Assembly (NCBI GenBank): GCA_002337085.1
Contig: DDFH01000006.1
Coordinates: 463,098 to 527,097, forward strand
DNA length: 64,000 bases
Source: Hyphomonadaceae bacterium UBA1933
Lineage (GTDB): Bacteria > Pseudomonadota > Alphaproteobacteria > Caulobacterales > Aquidulcibacteraceae
Direction of reading: 5' to 3'
Part shown: positions 62,445-64,000 of the stretch, in pieces
How the letters are laid out: every line of letters starts with the position of its first letter
Position numbering within the stretch: position 1 is the stretch's first letter
Made by a program: the position numbers and the translations under genes
Notes under the pieces: model-generated
Databases searched by the model: none
Seen by the model: only the letters and a program-made list of their open reading frames with translations
Told to the model about the DNA's origin: nothing

Positions 62445-63436
62445 TTTTTGAAAGCCAAGTTGAATCCCAAGGTGTGAATTGTTTTTTTAGTGGTGAAAAG
62501 CCACTTTTTACCTTTGGTGATGGGCAAATTTTTTATGAAGACAAACATCTAATTACACTCGATGACGGGATTTACTCCGCCGCACTTTGCCCGCTTTCTT
62601 TTGGTGTTATTGCACTTGGCGATGATGGTAAAATAGCACGTGTTAGGCTTAATGGAAAAGTTGAAGAAATTCATCATTTCAAAGGTGATTTTGCGGATTC
62701 AATAAAGGTAAATTCCAATTCAAAATTCCTTGCCGTGGCGCAAAGCCGCAAAGTTTCGGTAATAAATCTTATTGATAACAGCCTGATTTTTGAATTTACC
62801 CCGCCAATGTCCCCCAATTATATCGCCTTTGACCAAAAGGGCGATAATTTAGTGGTTGGGCACGGTAAGGGTATGACCATTTATGATCTTAAAACCGATG
62901 AACCTCCACTTGATTTTCCGGTTCCTGGTGGTGTTTATGCCTGTGAGTTTAGCCCAAATTTGCAATTCATTGTTGCCGCCTCCGGGGAGCCAGCAATGGT
63001 TGGTTGGCGCCTTACCGATGGGGTTGCATTTCGCATGGCGGGTTATCCTGCCAAGCCGACATCTTTGGCATGGGTTGAAGGTGGTGCAGGTTTGATAACA
63101 TCTGGCGGCCCAGTTGGCGTTTTATGGCCATTTGACACTTATGAAGGGCCGATTAATAAACCCGCCAAAACTTTCCGCACCCGAAGTGGTCTTGTGACTA
63201 CTGCGGCCTCGGCAAAGCATATGATTGCACTCGGCTATAATGATGGCGGGGTTGATTTGATTGAAATTGGTGATGAGACACCGCATTATATTGCTGGGCC
63301 AACCCCTGAAAACCTACAAGAAGTCAATCTAAGGGCAGGCGATGCACGCATCGTTGATTTGGCATTTTCACAAAATGCGCGCCTGCTTGCCTATATTAGC
63401 GAAGACGGAAAATTCGGTCTCAAAAAATTATTTTGA
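62441..63436 (+). CDS. WD40-like beta-propeller protein
   Basis: A 331-residue cytosolic beta-propeller without signal peptide. Blades are visible as repeats such as SIKVNSNSKFLAVAQSRKVSVINL, YIAFDQKGDNLVVGHGKGMTIYDL, ACEFSPNLQFIVAASGEPAMVGW and DLAFSQNARLLAYISEDGKFGL. It starts at ATG 62441, overlapping the stop of the GT-C-like gene as ATGA, so the two are probably co-translated. Its partner is unknown. It converges on the aminotransferase gene with a 9-base overlap. Confidence 0.85.
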   Translation: MIFESQVESQGVNCFFSGEKPLFTFGDGQIFYEDKHLITLDDGIYSAALCPLSFGVIALGDDGKIARVRLNGKVEEIHHFKGDFADSIKVNSNSKFLAVAQSRKVSVINLIDNSLIFEFTPPMSPNYIAFDQKGDNLVVGHGKGMTIYDLKTDEPPLDFPVPGGVYACEFSPNLQFIVAASGEPAMVGWRLTDGVAFRMAGYPAKPTSLAWVEGGAGLITSGGPVGVLWPFDTYEGPINKPAKTFRTRSGLVTTAASAKHMIALGYNDGGVDLIEIGDETPHYIAGPTPENLQEVNLRAGDARIVDLAFSQNARLLAYISEDGKFGLKKLF

Positions 63437-64000
63437 TAAGAATTCACGAATTTTTGCAATGATATAATCTTGGGTTTCTTCGTCCATATATGGGTGCATT
63501 GGCAATGACATAACAGCGTCTGCCATATGTTCGGTTACTGGTAATTGCCCATAACCAGTATTTACGAAATGAAGATATGGCCCCTGTACGTGCATTGGAA
63601 TTGGGTAATAAGCGGCACTTGGGACGCCATTTTCGCGTAAATGTGCCATTAACCCATCACGGTTCGGTACTTGGATTGTATATTGTGCCCAATTTGAAAC
63701 CCCACCCTTAATCACGATTGGGGCAACGCAAACATCTTTTAGACCTTCATAATAGCGGGCGGCAACAACATTACGTTTTTCAATTTCTTCGGCAAAAACC
63801 GCAATTTTTTCAAGTAAAACTGCCGCTTGGATAGTATCAAGACGGCTATTCATACCAATCCGCATATTCATATATTTAGGGTCATGGTCAAAGTTTTTGC
63901 CAACCAAATCATTTTTGACCGCTTTGCCATGAACGCGAATTGAATCCATCAAATGCCAATCATCTTCGGAATTGGTAATAACTGCGCCCCCATCACCATA
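63428..64000 (-). CDS. DegT/DnrJ/EryC1-type sugar aminotransferase, C-terminal part (cut by window edge)
   Basis: The frame is open to the right edge of the window; the visible 190 residues begin YGDGGAVITNS, matching the segment after the PLP lysine of this family, then NMRIGMNSRLDTIQAAVL, NWAQYTIQVPNRDGLMAHLRENGV and AAYYPIPMHVQGPYL. These PLP enzymes aminate 3- or 4-keto nucleotide sugars for O-antigen or flagellin glycans. The catalytic lysine lies outside the window, so I cannot confirm it. The ATG at 63952 is internal and not the start. Confidence 0.9.
   Translation of the reverse strand, partial: YGDGGAVITNSEDDWHLMDSIRVHGKAVKNDLVGKNFDHDPKYMNMRIGMNSRLDTIQAAVLLEKIAVFAEEIEKRNVVAARYYEGLKDVCVAPIVIKGGVSNWAQYTIQVPNRDGLMAHLRENGVPSAAYYPIPMHVQGPYLHFVNTGYGQLPVTEHMADAVMSLPMHPYMDEETQDYIIAKIREFLSK

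Noticed and set aside
1..64000. CRISPR arrays, tRNA or rRNA genes, insertion sequences, prophage genes
   Set aside because: No regularly spaced direct repeats, cloverleaf-like intergenic segments, transposases, integrases or phage structural genes were found on reading the gaps and the protein set.

Overview
The window is a gene-dense piece of a moderately AT-rich alphaproteobacterial chromosome. The assignment rests on several group-specific genes seen together: addB-addA double-strand-break repair genes, a TrcR (DUF1013) cell-cycle regulator, an RcdA-type (DUF1465) adaptor next to DUF1192, class I lysyl-tRNA synthetase, type-2 pyrF, the secB / Tim44-like / mltA / smr block, DUF952-pyrD, the DUF4169 + ribbon-helix-helix pair, and tlpA facing argH-lptM-lysA. 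The presence of CtrA-pathway factors suggests a free-living, dimorphic or flagellated type rather than a reduced endosymbiont. Genus cannot be fixed by eye.

Layout. 1-9.2 kb: addB-addA (addA runs off the left edge), pyrF, asd behind a hairpin-rich leader, rarD and nnrS. 9.3-15.2 kb: a fused pabB-pabC folate gene, a lipoprotein and cysS on the minus strand, then folE and fumC. 15.4-17.6 kb: an AT-rich orphan, a TfoX N-domain protein, a DUF6157 protein and trcR. 17.7-23.5 kb: minus-strand run tlpA, hisB-H-A-F-E, a GNAT and an Mpl-like Mur ligase. 23.5-30.4 kb: argH-lptM-lysA, rpmJ, DUF1674, rsmB, an Lrp-type regulator facing ald, and HU. 30.6-35.7 kb: a CobW-type zinc GTPase, a TPR protein, smr-mltA-tim44 and secB. 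35.8-41 kb: a lone astB, a secreted unknown, a pseudouridine synthase, DUF4169/RHH, recR and leuB. 41-47 kb: gltD-gltB. 47.4-52.8 kb: uppP, a quinone oxidoreductase, DUF1192-rcdA, a hydroxyacid dehydrogenase and a lipoprotein hydrolase. 52.7-64 kb: a 900-residue flagellin/hook-like protein with a beta-propeller core, DUF952-pyrD, lysK-TPR, a SixA-type phosphatase, a secreted unknown, a GT-C-like membrane protein coupled to a WD40 protein, and the C-terminal part of a DegT-type sugar aminotransferase.

Functionally this is mostly housekeeping: amino-acid synthesis (His, Arg, Lys, Leu, Glu, Ala), pyrimidine and folate synthesis, tRNA charging, repair, secretion and envelope work. There are no tRNA or rRNA genes, CRISPR arrays, insertion sequences or prophage genes that I can see. 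The least explained items are non-coding: a two-copy double-hairpin repeat (32.45 and 41.03 kb), a nested palindrome after folE, a long inverted repeat between gltD and uppP, and an attenuator-like leader before asd. The least explained proteins are the AT-rich orphan at 15.4 kb and the 900-residue flagellin-like chimera.
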